Shown here: one piece after another, positions 24,687 to 33,268 of the stretch
How the letters are laid out: each line of letters starts with the position of its first letter
Position numbering within the stretch: position 1 is the stretch's first letter
Assembly: GCA_039679385.1 (NCBI GenBank)
Contig: JBDKVB010000017.1
Coordinates: 69,399-133,398, forward strand
Length of the DNA stretch: 64,000 bases
DNA from: Armatimonadia bacterium
Lineage (GTDB): Bacteria; Armatimonadota; Zipacnadia; Zipacnadales; JABUFB01
Reading direction: 5' to 3'
Program-made: the position numbers and the translations under genes
The notes under the pieces: generated by a model
What the model was told of the DNA's origin: nothing
Database searches by the model: none
The model's input: the letters and a program-made list of their open reading frames with translations, nothing else

Positions 24687-26753
24687 TTACCTGATCTCGA
24701 CGGTGAAGGGCGCGTCGAACTGCCCCTCGACATACACCACGAGGTCGTGCCCGTCGTTCTCGCGGCCCAAGGCTACTCTCTTGGCGCCGTGACTGCAACT
24801 TGCCTCGCTGAGCCACTGCCCCGCTCCGCTGATCACGAAGGCCGGGTTCACGACCGGCGCCTCGGAGGGCGTCACCGTAAGGGTGATTCGCGCGGCGCCC
24901 TGAGCAGCTTTGACCAGATACGCTCGCTGGCTCTGATCGTAGCGGTCGAAGGAGCCGCCGGCAACCTTCACGGTTCCCGGTTCGAGCCAGCAGGCCGTTG
25001 CTTGCCGCAGCTCAGTCTCCTGCTGCGTCACACCGATGAGCCAGTACCAGACACGGTGGTCATCAGTGCTCTCGGCCTCGGCATTCACCAGGTTCGCCAG
25101 GTTGCTGTGCGTCGGGCGCTGGAAGTCGGCAGGACTGTCAAGCCACGTGGTGCGCACACCGCGGCTGATCGGCCAGTGCAGATAGGTGTTGAAGAGGCCG
25201 GGCTTCTCGACGTAGGGCTCGGCCCACAGCTTGACCTGCACGTCGGCGTCGTCGACGGCCATGAAGGGCTTGAGGCGCGTCGGCAGGTTGATGCTCGCGA
25301 TCACGTGCGGCCAGCCGTCGATGCTCAGGAAGGGACGCGGCCACTCAGGTCGCTGGGTGCGTCCGTCGGTCGTGAGCAGCGTCAGCGCCTGCGGGTTCAC
25401 CGACTCCTGCGGAGCGTTGCCCGGACGGTTCAGCAGCAGGAACTCCTGATTCTCGTGCCAGCCGGACTTGTACCACGCCAGCAGCTTGCGCGTGCCGACC
25501 GCATCCGGATACAGATAGTAGTACTCGTCCGCCCACTCGTCGTTGATGACCTTCTGCGCGAAGTCCGTGAGGCCGTAGCGCCAGTGAACCACAACCCGGG
25601 CCGGAGTCGAAGACACGATCTCGGCACGGGAGTTCCGGCACTCCTTGTCCATGATCGGCTCCACGCAATCCACGGCGCCGTTGAGGTCGGGTTCGGCCTC
25701 CAGCCACTCGTAGGACAGCCAGGAGGTGTTGAAGGCCCAACAGGGCACGTAACTTGTGCCGCGCCAGAAGACAAAGCGAGCGTCGGAGTTGTCGAAGCTC
25801 ACCACCAGGTCGCGCAGGTTGCTACCCTTCCAGAGGTCGTTCCACGGCAGCGTGTCGGTTCGCGACACATACACCGGCGCCGGGTAGGACAGGTCGGCAT
25901 AGCGGGCTCCGAAGCCGGGCTCATGGCGGCGCTCCACCAGGATCACCTGGCGGGTGTCCGCCACGACTGCACCACCAGCGAGCACCGCCTTCAGCCGCAG
26001 ACCGTAGGTCGCTGCGCGAAGGTCGCTCGTATCCAGAGACAGGCTGCTTGCCTGCGTGGCCTGCGAGAGAGACCGACTGAGCGATCGCACGGTCGCGCCG
26101 TCGCGGTCGACGAGCTCAGCGACCACCTGTACCGCGCCCTTCGCCTGTGGGCCCGCTGCGAATCGCACTGCAAGTTCAGTGCCCGGCGTCACCATCAGAT
26201 AGGAAGCGGGCAGCAGCCCGTAACCGTGATCGACGTAAGGTGGCTCCTGCGCTGCCTGCACCGAGAACAGCCCCTGCGGAGCCTCCTCGTCGGTCGCGAA
26301 CTCGCCGTGCGCCACCATCCGGCCGCCAACCTCCAGGGCGACGCTGATCGACCCCGCAACCACCGGGAGCCAGCGAGCGCGGTACTGGGCCTTCGGTGCG
26401 AGCCAGTGGACCGGCAAGTCCAAGCGCAGATCTCCGCCACGGAACCGCAGCACCCCGGTCTGGGTCACGCTGTCCGGGAGGCACGCCTCGATCACGCACA
26501 GACGCTCCAGCCGGCGCAGTCCCACGCGGTAGCTCGCCTTGGTGTGGATCGTGACCTCCGGGACCTGGGGCTCGGTCTCCGCCGACCACAGCCAGGAGGG
26601 CTCGCCGAACAGGGGTCGCGCGTACTGCGACCGCGGCAGCTTGTCGATCTCCCTCATGCCGAAGGGCACCGCCACAGGCGGCACGGGGCTCTCCTGGGCC
26701 GTCAGGGGCGCCACCACACTCAGAGCAAGACTGCACATCAGCAATCGCAACAT
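24687..26753 (-). CDS. Large exported protein of unknown function
   Basis: A 688-residue protein with a signal peptide (about 1-19, ending near PLTAQES). I do not recognise a family. It is rich in beta-forming stretches and aromatic residues (e.g. FVFWRGTSYVPCWAF, LFNTYLHWPISRG), suggesting several beta-sandwich domains; the middle contains YYYLYPDAVGTRKLLAWY, and the C-terminus GRENDGHDLVVYVEGQF. This resembles exported carbohydrate-active or extracellular binding proteins, but that is only a guess. ATG 26753 is preceded by GGAAGG. It is followed by the MazG-like gene. No catalytic motif was identified. Confidence 0.7.
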   Translation of the reverse strand: MLRLLMCSLALSVVAPLTAQESPVPPVAVPFGMREIDKLPRSQYARPLFGEPSWLWSAETEPQVPEVTIHTKASYRVGLRRLERLCVIEACLPDSVTQTGVLRFRGGDLRLDLPVHWLAPKAQYRARWLPVVAGSISVALEVGGRMVAHGEFATDEEAPQGLFSVQAAQEPPYVDHGYGLLPASYLMVTPGTELAVRFAAGPQAKGAVQVVAELVDRDGATVRSLSRSLSQATQASSLSLDTSDLRAATYGLRLKAVLAGGAVVADTRQVILVERRHEPGFGARYADLSYPAPVYVSRTDTLPWNDLWKGSNLRDLVVSFDNSDARFVFWRGTSYVPCWAFNTSWLSYEWLEAEPDLNGAVDCVEPIMDKECRNSRAEIVSSTPARVVVHWRYGLTDFAQKVINDEWADEYYYLYPDAVGTRKLLAWYKSGWHENQEFLLLNRPGNAPQESVNPQALTLLTTDGRTQRPEWPRPFLSIDGWPHVIASINLPTRLKPFMAVDDADVQVKLWAEPYVEKPGLFNTYLHWPISRGVRTTWLDSPADFQRPTHSNLANLVNAEAESTDDHRVWYWLIGVTQQETELRQATACWLEPGTVKVAGGSFDRYDQSQRAYLVKAAQGAARITLTVTPSEAPVVNPAFVISGAGQWLSEASCSHGAKRVALGRENDGHDLVVYVEGQFDAPFTVEIR

Positions 26754-27133
26754 GCACCTTCCACTCCCTCGACCGGACACTTGGTGCGACCAGGACCTTA
26801 GTTGTGCTCTTCTCCCTGCCTGCAAGGGGCACCTTTGCACTGAGTGCGCCAAGCACTGCTCGCGACCGAGGGCCGAAGTGCGGTGGGCCTGACCTCAAGG
26901 CAGGGAACCTTTGCCGGCGTGGCGAAACTAAGGGTTCTTGGGAGAAGATGAATCCGGCAGGTCTGAGAGTCCTCTAGTTGGGGGGTACCAGCAGACGCAC
27001 CTGAAGCTACCTCACGTCAGGCAGGGGCAGCAAATCGACAGAGCGTATGCCGAGGCGCGTTTCGTGAATAGGGCAGCAACGGGGGTGGCCAGATCCTCCG
27101 CAGCGCCCAGAGGTCGGCCAAGGAGGAGTACGG
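26754..27133. other. Divergent intergenic region without a recognised gene
   Basis: This 380-base stretch separates the exported-protein gene (minus) from the first H-X9-DG gene (plus). It should contain both promoters, but I see no pair of boxes good enough to report. No hairpin terminator or RNA gene is evident. The last bases carry a strong AAGGAGGAG ribosome site for the plus-strand gene. Confidence 0.5.
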
Positions 27134-28558
27134 ATGAGGACAGATCGCGTCGGTAGGGCACGCGTAACCTTTGCAGTGCTTCTGGCCCTGGCGGTTCCTG
27201 CAGGGATGTTCCTGCATGCCAGGGCAACCGCGTACATGGACTCGCAGCTCGCGACCGCCGCAGTGACCAGGGCGCTGCTGGCGGTATCGCAGGAGGCAGA
27301 GCGGGCACGGACCGAAGGTGCAGCAGCCACTGAGACGCCGGGGACTCGCCCGGCCGAGGGGCAATCGGTCGCCCTGCTCAAGGCTATCGACAACTACCGG
27401 AAACTGCTTCTTGACCAGAAGTTCGAGCAGGCCTGGGAGCTGATCCATCCCGACACCTATGGAGGTTGGGAGCAGGAGGAGTGGGTCGACGCGCAGGCGG
27501 AGCTTAGCAAGGGCGACCTCTCCTCGCTCTCGGAGCCCTGGGCCGTACTCCTCTGCGGCAAGGGCCATGAGGTCGTGGACACCGTCATCAAGGGCAACAG
27601 CGGCTACGCCCGCGTGGCGATGGACCTCGAGGAACGCTCTACCCTTCTGCTGCGCAAGAACGGCGACGAGTGGGCCATCGACCTGGCCGGTACAACGAAC
27701 GCCGAGGCCAGGAACTCGCTCCAGAGCCAACTCAAACTCCTACAGGCGGACAGGCCCTTTGAGCGCATGTTTGGCTTCGCGATCACCGCTCAAGAGGGGC
27801 TCGGTATCCCGACGCAGTTCCCGATCAACGCTCTGCCGGTGGCGAACTACCGGTGCGAGCCCACGGGCATGAAGATCGAGGGCGATCACGCCACTGTCAA
27901 CCTTGTGGCCCGCGGGAGGGTGCATCTGCTGGTTCCCGTGGAGCTTGAGGAGGGTAGCTGGCGTCCGGACTGGCGGAACATGGAGATCATCGACCCCTCA
28001 CAACCCACGGGCCCCGAAGCCCTGGGCAGACGCGTGGCGAGCAAATCGACACAGGCTGCCTGCCAGAGCAACATGAAGCAACTCGGTCTGGCGCTGCTGA
28101 TGTACTGCCAGGACTACGACGAGAAGATGCCGATCGCGGACCGCTGGTGCGATGCGGTCTTCCCCTACTGCAAGAACGAGGCGATCTTCACCTGCCCGGC
28201 TGACAAGGAGCAATGGAGCTACGCCATGAACTACAAGCTCAGCCGCCAGCTCATGGCGAGGATAGAGCAGCCCGCCTGGACCATCGCTCTCTTCGAGTCC
28301 GAGCCCAGTCGCCGCAATGCCTGGGACAAGGACGCTCCGGCGGGGGCCAGTCTCGCCAGTCCACCCCGGCATGGTGACTTCAACAACTTCGCCTTCACCG
28401 ACGGGCATGTGAAGGCGCTGCGCACTCCCGAAGTGCGGCCGGAGATGTACCGCCTGGTCGGCAATCCGGGCTTCCTCGCCCCGGCGCCTCAAGGGCCGGA
28501 CACACCCGTACCGGCACCGCCTGCGCCAGGACCTGCACCGGCCGAGCCCGGGGAGTAG
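27134..28558 (+). CDS. Membrane-anchored protein with C-terminal H-X9-DG domain (copy 1)
   Basis: A 474-residue protein. An N-terminal uncleaved anchor (about residues 10-30, FAVLLALAVPAGMFLHA) is followed by a region with two NTF2-like repeats (about 75-290, from NYRKLLLDQKFEQAWELIHP). The C-terminus has the signature of the prepilin-type processing-associated H-X9-DG family: QSNMKQLGLALLMYCQDYDE, then CPADKEQWSYAMNYK and HGDFNNFAFTDGHVK. Unlike typical family members it has no class III prepilin cleavage motif. The tail is Pro-rich. The start has AAGGAGGAG upstream. A second copy follows, with about half the residues identical. Function is unknown. Confidence 0.75.
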   Translation: MRTDRVGRARVTFAVLLALAVPAGMFLHARATAYMDSQLATAAVTRALLAVSQEAERARTEGAAATETPGTRPAEGQSVALLKAIDNYRKLLLDQKFEQAWELIHPDTYGGWEQEEWVDAQAELSKGDLSSLSEPWAVLLCGKGHEVVDTVIKGNSGYARVAMDLEERSTLLLRKNGDEWAIDLAGTTNAEARNSLQSQLKLLQADRPFERMFGFAITAQEGLGIPTQFPINALPVANYRCEPTGMKIEGDHATVNLVARGRVHLLVPVELEEGSWRPDWRNMEIIDPSQPTGPEALGRRVASKSTQAACQSNMKQLGLALLMYCQDYDEKMPIADRWCDAVFPYCKNEAIFTCPADKEQWSYAMNYKLSRQLMARIEQPAWTIALFESEPSRRNAWDKDAPAGASLASPPRHGDFNNFAFTDGHVKALRTPEVRPEMYRLVGNPGFLAPAPQGPDTPVPAPPAPGPAPAEPGE

Positions 28559-28599
28559 CCCTTCGCGAGCCAGTCTGAGACAGTACGCGACCCACAACC

Positions 28600-28643
28600 A
28601 CGGGCCGGCAGGTGCGCCTTCAGGGCGCTACCTACCGGCCCGT
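28600..28643 (+). terminator. Large hairpin between the two H-X9-DG genes
   Basis: A long imperfect stem (ACGGGCCGG-AGGT with ACCT-CCGGCCCGT) surrounds an inner stem (GCGCC with GGCGC). It lies 42 bases after the stop of copy 1. There is no T run, so it is a terminator or attenuator candidate only. Confidence 0.5.
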
Positions 28644-28758
28644 CGTGCTATCGACCTGGCACGAGAGGAGACATGCCGTCAACCGAGCTGGGCCATGGGC
28701 CTCATCGCTCCCGCACGAGTAGATGCTGCCAACCACTTACCTCCCGGGGGGAATCCGA

Positions 28759-30138
28759 ATGGACGTCGATCGCGTCGGTCGAGTACACGTGACCTTTGCA
28801 GTGCTGCTGGCAATCGCTGTTCCCGCGGCCATGTTCGTTCATGGCAAGGCGACCGCGTACATGGACTCGCAACTCGCCGCGGCTGCCGTGACGAAGGCTT
28901 TGCTCTGCTTGCCGCAGAGCACTGCACTGGCGCGGACAGAGCGAGACGGAGATACCGAGACGTCCACGACCACGATCTCCGAGGCGGACTCGGTTGCCTT
29001 GCTCAAGGTCGTCGATCGCTACCGCCAACTCCTCTCTGAGGACAGGGCCGACCTCGCCTGGCAACTCCTCCATCCCGACACCTATGGCGGCAAGAAGCAG
29101 GAGGCGTGGGTAAAGCAGCAGGAGGAGCTTCACCGCGGCCTTCTCTCCTCGGATCGCTCGCGCTGGAGCCTGCTCCTCTATGGTAAGAGCCACCGGATCG
29201 CGGAGACCATGGTGGCCGACGACCTCGCCCACCTTCGACTTGTGATGGAGGTCGAGGACCGATCCACGGTTGTGCTCCGCAGACGGGACGGTGAATGGGC
29301 CGTTGACCTTGCCGAGACGACGAAGGCCGACGTCGAGAACTCGATGCACAGTCGCCTCAAGTGGCTGGAGGGCGACGACCGCGTCCAGCGTCTCCTCGGC
29401 CTGACGATCACCGCTGATGACTACGGCCGCGTGTCCACGCGTCTCCCGATGACCTCCTTGCCGGTGGAGGACTACCGCCGCGAGATCACCTCGATGGGGG
29501 CAGAAGGCGACCGGGCAAGGGTGGACTTCGTGGCACGCGGGAAGGTTCACTTCCTGGTGCCGGTGGAGCTCAAGGAAGGCGAATGGCAGCCGGTCTGGCG
29601 TCACATGGAGGTGCTCGATCCCAAGGCTCCGACCAGGACGCCGAGGAAGGGAGAGTACCTGGGTGAGTTGTCGCCGATCGCGGCGTGCGCGTGGCGCATG
29701 AAGGAGCTCAGCCTGGCGATGGCCGCGTACCGACAGGACTATGATGATTGCATGCCAATCGCAGACCGATGGTGCGATGCGACGCTGCCCTACGTGTTTA
29801 CCGAGGACAACTACTCCTGCCCGGCCGACGATGGAGACTGGAGCTATGCCCTGAACTACAAGTTCAGCCGCCAGCCGATGCGCATGGTGGCGTCACCGGG
29901 ACGGACCGTCCTGCTGTTCGAGTCGGAGCCCAGCCGTCGCAACGCCTGGGATCAGCAGGGCCAGCCCGGCACGAGTCTTGCAGACCCGGCGCGCCATGGT
30001 CAGGTCAACAACTTCTGCTTCGCCGATGGGCATGTGAAGCCGCTGCGCAGGTCCGAGGTCCAGCCGGCGATGTACCGCCTTGTGGGCAACCCGGGCCTGC
30101 CTCGATCGCCGAAAGAGCCCGTCACCAACGACGAGTAG
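28759..30138 (+). CDS. Membrane-anchored protein with C-terminal H-X9-DG domain (copy 2)
   Basis: A 459-residue paralogue of the preceding gene with the same order of parts: N-terminal anchor (FAVLLAIAVPAAMFVHG), NTF2-like region (YRQLLSEDRADLAWQLLHP) and C-terminal H-X9-DG part (HGQVNNFCFADGHVK). The conserved QSNMKQLG of copy 1 is changed to AWRMKELS, while CPADDGDWSYALNYK and the C-terminal half are well kept. ATG 28759 follows GGGGGGAA by about 6 bases. Tandem position and shared N-terminus show a local duplication. Function is unknown; a paired or hetero-oligomeric role is possible. Confidence 0.75.
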   Translation: MDVDRVGRVHVTFAVLLAIAVPAAMFVHGKATAYMDSQLAAAAVTKALLCLPQSTALARTERDGDTETSTTTISEADSVALLKVVDRYRQLLSEDRADLAWQLLHPDTYGGKKQEAWVKQQEELHRGLLSSDRSRWSLLLYGKSHRIAETMVADDLAHLRLVMEVEDRSTVVLRRRDGEWAVDLAETTKADVENSMHSRLKWLEGDDRVQRLLGLTITADDYGRVSTRLPMTSLPVEDYRREITSMGAEGDRARVDFVARGKVHFLVPVELKEGEWQPVWRHMEVLDPKAPTRTPRKGEYLGELSPIAACAWRMKELSLAMAAYRQDYDDCMPIADRWCDATLPYVFTEDNYSCPADDGDWSYALNYKFSRQPMRMVASPGRTVLLFESEPSRRNAWDQQGQPGTSLADPARHGQVNNFCFADGHVKPLRRSEVQPAMYRLVGNPGLPRSPKEPVTNDE

Positions 30139-30182
30139 CCGCCCGCGAGGGTGACGAAGGACCAGGAGTGACCGACCAACAG

Positions 30183-30224
30183 GGACCGGGGGAGGGCGCT
30201 CAGCGCGACAGCCCGGTCCGTTTC
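30183..30224 (+). terminator. Terminator after copy 2 of the H-X9-DG genes
   Basis: An 8-bp perfect stem (30183-30190 with 30212-30219), with a nested inner pairing, is followed by GTTTC. It lies 44 bases after the stop and separates the pair from the dehydrogenase E1 genes. Confidence 0.6.
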
Positions 30225-30254
30225 ACTACCAGCACACCCCAAAGGAGGGTAGTC

Positions 30255-31262
30255 ATGGCAAAGACCGACGCCGCACTCCTGCTGCACTTCTATGAGGACA
30301 TGCTGCGCATCCGGTTCTTCGAGGAGAAGATCCGCGATGTCATGCTGCCACAGAAGCTCTTCCGGGGCAGCTCACACCTCTCCCTCGGCCAGGAAGCAGT
30401 GGCTGTGGGAACGGTCCACGCCCTGCGTGAGGACGACTCCGTGATCAGTACCCATCGCGGTCACGGCCACGCGATCGCCAGGGGTATGGACATGGAGGCC
30501 ATGTTCGCCGAGATCCTGGGGCGACGCACGGGATGCTGTCGGGGCAAGGGCGGCTCCATGCACCTGTCCGACGCCTCTCGCCACTTCATCGGCGAGAACC
30601 CGGTAGTCGGCTCGAACGCTCCCATGGCCTGCGGTCTGGCGCTGGCGGCTCGTCTCGAAGGCTCCGACCGTCTCGTCGCCAGCTTCTTCGGCGAAGGCGC
30701 GCTCAACACCGGGGCCTTCAATGAGGCTGCGAACATGGCCGCGCTCTGGAGCCTGCCGGTCCTGTTTGTGTGCGAGAACAACCTCTACGCCATCTCCGTG
30801 CCGGTGGAGAAGTCCAGCGCGATCCTGGAGCTGGAGAACCGCGCCTGCTCCTATGGTCTCAGCGGACGCCGGCGCAGTGGGATGGACGTGATGGAGGTGT
30901 ATGAGACCGTGCGGGGCCTGGCCGAGCAGATGCGGGCTCATCCCGCGCCGGTCTTTGTGGTCTTCGATACCTACCGCTTTGAAGGCCATCACACTGCCGA
31001 CAAACAGAGCTATCGCACGAAGGAGCAGGTGCTGGAGGAGTTCCGTGCCCACGACCCAATCCATCTTCTCGAGCGAGCGATGATCGACGACCACACGGTG
31101 AGTCTCGACGAGACCATCGCCTACCGCGACCGGACTCGCACCGAAGTCGAGGAGGCCTTTGCCCGAGCCCTTGAGGCGCCCTGGCCGGACCCTAAGGAGG
31201 CACTCGAAGGGGTCTATGCACCGGGCCCTGAGGCAGCCGCGGCCTCGAAGGGAGTGGTCTAG
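30255..31262 (+). CDS. 2-oxoacid dehydrogenase E1 component, alpha subunit
   Basis: A 335-residue thiamine-diphosphate enzyme subunit that decarboxylates a 2-oxoacid and passes the acyl group to a lipoyl E2. The TPP motif begins FFGEGALNTGAFNEAANM and ends CENN about 30 residues later; the GEG variant occurs in branched-chain and acetoin-type E1s. GKGGSMHLSD and RGHGHAIARG are typical of pyruvate and acetoin dehydrogenase E1 alpha. Start ATG 30255 has AAAGGAGGG upstream. It is cotranscribed with E1 beta, one base apart. Substrate (pyruvate, acetoin or branched 2-oxoacid) cannot be separated from sequence alone. Confidence 0.9.
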   Translation: MAKTDAALLLHFYEDMLRIRFFEEKIRDVMLPQKLFRGSSHLSLGQEAVAVGTVHALREDDSVISTHRGHGHAIARGMDMEAMFAEILGRRTGCCRGKGGSMHLSDASRHFIGENPVVGSNAPMACGLALAARLEGSDRLVASFFGEGALNTGAFNEAANMAALWSLPVLFVCENNLYAISVPVEKSSAILELENRACSYGLSGRRRSGMDVMEVYETVRGLAEQMRAHPAPVFVVFDTYRFEGHHTADKQSYRTKEQVLEEFRAHDPIHLLERAMIDDHTVSLDETIAYRDRTRTEVEEAFARALEAPWPDPKEALEGVYAPGPEAAAASKGVV

Positions 31263-31263
31263 G

Positions 31264-32274
31264 ATGGCCGAACCCCGGATGCGCGACATCACCATGGCCC
31301 AGGCGATCCGCACCGCACTTCGCGAGGAGATGAAACGTGACGAGAAGGTGATTCTCTTCGGGGAGGATGTGGCCCAGTACGGCGGCGTCTACGGGGCAAC
31401 GACGGGTCTGCAGAAGGAGTTCGGCGCCGACCGCGTGCGCGATACTCCCATCTCCGAAATGGCGATTGCCGGGATGGCCGTCGGCGCTGCTCTGGCAGGC
31501 TGGCGTCCCGTCGCCGAGATCATGTACTGCGACTTCCTCGCCCACGCCGCGGATGCCATCGTCAACAATGCCGCCAAGTGGCGGTACATGAGCGGCGGCC
31601 AGTTCAAGGTTCCGCTGGTGGTACGCTCACCGGCAGGTGGTGGCGCCGGATATGCGGCCCAGCACTCGCAGAATCTGGAGGCGTGGTTTTGCCATATCCC
31701 CGGCCTCAAGGTGGTCATGCCCGGAGTGCCCAGGGACGCCCGCGGGCTGCTCAAGGCGGCCATCCGCGACGACAACCCGGTGGTGTTCCTGGAGCACAAG
31801 GCCCACTACACCTACAAGGGTCTCGTCCCGGCCGAGGAGGAGGTCCTCCCGCTCGGTGTGGCCGAGATCAAGCGCCAGGGCACCGATGTCACTCTGGTCG
31901 CCTGGTCGAAGACCCTGACCTTCGCACTTGAGGCCGTCGAGGTCCTTGCCGAGAAGGGCATCAGCGTCGAGCTCCTCGACCCGCGAACGCTGCAGCCCCT
32001 GGACGTGGACACGCTGTGCAACTCCGTCGCCAAGACCGGGCACCTGGCGATTGCCCACGAGGCGGTCACCTTCGCGGGCTTCGGTGCGGAGATCGTCGCG
32101 CAGGTCACCGAGCACGCCTGGGACAGCCTGAAACGACCGCCGCTTCGGATCGGCGCACCCTTCGTGCCTCTGCCCTACTCGCAGCCGATGGAGAGCTTCG
32201 TCATCCCGCAGGTGGCGGACATCGTGCAGGGGATCGAAGGGCTGCTGGACGGGACGCGGACCGGGGCGCGCTGA
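31264..32274 (+). CDS. 2-oxoacid dehydrogenase E1 component, beta subunit
   Basis: A 336-residue partner of E1 alpha that completes the TPP site. Landmarks are ILFGEDVAQYGGVYGAT, RDTPISEMAIAGMAVGAALAG, the C-terminal transketolase region with VELLDPRTLQPLDVDT, and HEAVTFAGFGAEI. Start ATG 31264 is one base after the alpha stop. There is no E2 or E3 gene next to it: the following gene is an Mrr-like nuclease. An E2 catalytic core without a lipoyl domain lies 17 kb away at 48978. The complex is presumably completed by genes outside the window. Confidence 0.92.
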   Translation: MAEPRMRDITMAQAIRTALREEMKRDEKVILFGEDVAQYGGVYGATTGLQKEFGADRVRDTPISEMAIAGMAVGAALAGWRPVAEIMYCDFLAHAADAIVNNAAKWRYMSGGQFKVPLVVRSPAGGGAGYAAQHSQNLEAWFCHIPGLKVVMPGVPRDARGLLKAAIRDDNPVVFLEHKAHYTYKGLVPAEEEVLPLGVAEIKRQGTDVTLVAWSKTLTFALEAVEVLAEKGISVELLDPRTLQPLDVDTLCNSVAKTGHLAIAHEAVTFAGFGAEIVAQVTEHAWDSLKRPPLRIGAPFVPLPYSQPMESFVIPQVADIVQGIEGLLDGTRTGAR

Positions 32275-32391
32275 ACGATTCTGGGGTGAAATCCGGTCGC
32301 GCAAGAGGATATGCAGTGGCAGAGAGGGAACTGTGGGTAGAAGTAGCCCAAGCACAGACTTGCCCCTCATCACTTACGCGGATGGCGATAA

Positions 32392-33264
32392 ATGGCTCTC
32401 CCTGTTCCTCTCTCTGCCCTGGACAAGATACGGCACAGCATCGAAGCCCAGCGTGCGCAAGTGAGGTCCGACCTCATAGGCCACCTGAGCACCATCGACC
32501 CCTTCGAGTTCGAGCATCTCATCAAGGAGTTGCTCGAACGGATGAGTTTCACGGACTGTGAGGTCACTCAGCGCAGCAAGGACGGCGGCATCGATCTCCT
32601 CGCCAACTTCTCAATCGGCATCAGTGACATCAGAACCGTCTGCCAGGTGAAGCGCCAGAAGGCCAGCATCGGCGCTCCCGTCCTGCAGCAGTTCTACGGT
32701 GCCATGAACGCGCTGAAGGTCAATTCCAACGTTCATCTGGGCCTGTTCGTAACGACATCTCATTTTGCGTCAAGCGCCGTGACCTGGGTCGAGCAGTCGG
32801 CCCTGCCGTTGGCCCTGATCGACGGCGATCGTCTCGCGGACCTACTCATCGAGCACGGCGTGCTGGTGCGGTCAGTTGAGATGCCGCCGGGCCTCGAGCT
32901 GACAACCGCCGCCGTCGAGGATGCTGGTGAGGCGCAGCCCGAAGACGCAGAAGGGGAAGTGGACCCCGTCACGGCCTCCCAGGTGACTGAGCACAAGCAG
33001 CTCTTCCGATGGCCTCTGGAGTGGGGGCCCGGCGACAGCTACGTCCTGCGGGCCGAGTACCTGCCCGACCCGTCCCTTAGCTTCGAGGTCGGAGGCGTAC
33101 GGGTCCCTCCCGAAGGTGACTTCGTCGCGGCGCGTACCAAGCTTCAGAAGCAGATCCTTGCGCACATGGAGCAGATCTTCCCCGATCTCCCGAAAGGGCG
33201 CCAGGCAGCACGGTCCTGGAGCGGGGTTCACAAGGTGTACCCGGCCGAGCACTACGGCAAGTAG
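32392..33264 (+). CDS. Mrr-type restriction endonuclease-fold protein
   Basis: A 290-residue protein. Residues about 35-150 match the Mrr catalytic (PD-(D/E)xK) domain: FEFEHLIKELLERMSF, then DGGIDLLAN with metal-binding D68, and CQVKRQ with Q85 and K87. These bind magnesium for DNA cleavage. The C-terminal 130 residues have no family I recognise. The N-terminal winged helix of Mrr is absent. Such stand-alone proteins can be type IV restriction enzymes or repair nucleases. The bases before it are less GC-rich than the neighbours and there is no clear ribosome site. No methylase or other defence gene is nearby. It converges with the next gene, 4 bases apart. Confidence 0.75.
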   Translation: MALPVPLSALDKIRHSIEAQRAQVRSDLIGHLSTIDPFEFEHLIKELLERMSFTDCEVTQRSKDGGIDLLANFSIGISDIRTVCQVKRQKASIGAPVLQQFYGAMNALKVNSNVHLGLFVTTSHFASSAVTWVEQSALPLALIDGDRLADLLIEHGVLVRSVEMPPGLELTTAAVEDAGEAQPEDAEGEVDPVTASQVTEHKQLFRWPLEWGPGDSYVLRAEYLPDPSLSFEVGGVRVPPEGDFVAARTKLQKQILAHMEQIFPDLPKGRQAARSWSGVHKVYPAEHYGK

Positions 33265-33268
33265 CTGC

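Noticed and set aside
24961-25000. GGTTCGAG-like T-loop that could hint at a tRNA
   Set aside because: It lies within the coding frame of the exported protein and no acceptor or anticodon stem pairs around it.
29748-30254. In-frame upstream extension of the E1 alpha gene into the H-X9-DG copy 2 gene
   Set aside because: The extension is a different frame of a recognised gene, and a strong ribosome site sits just before ATG 30255.
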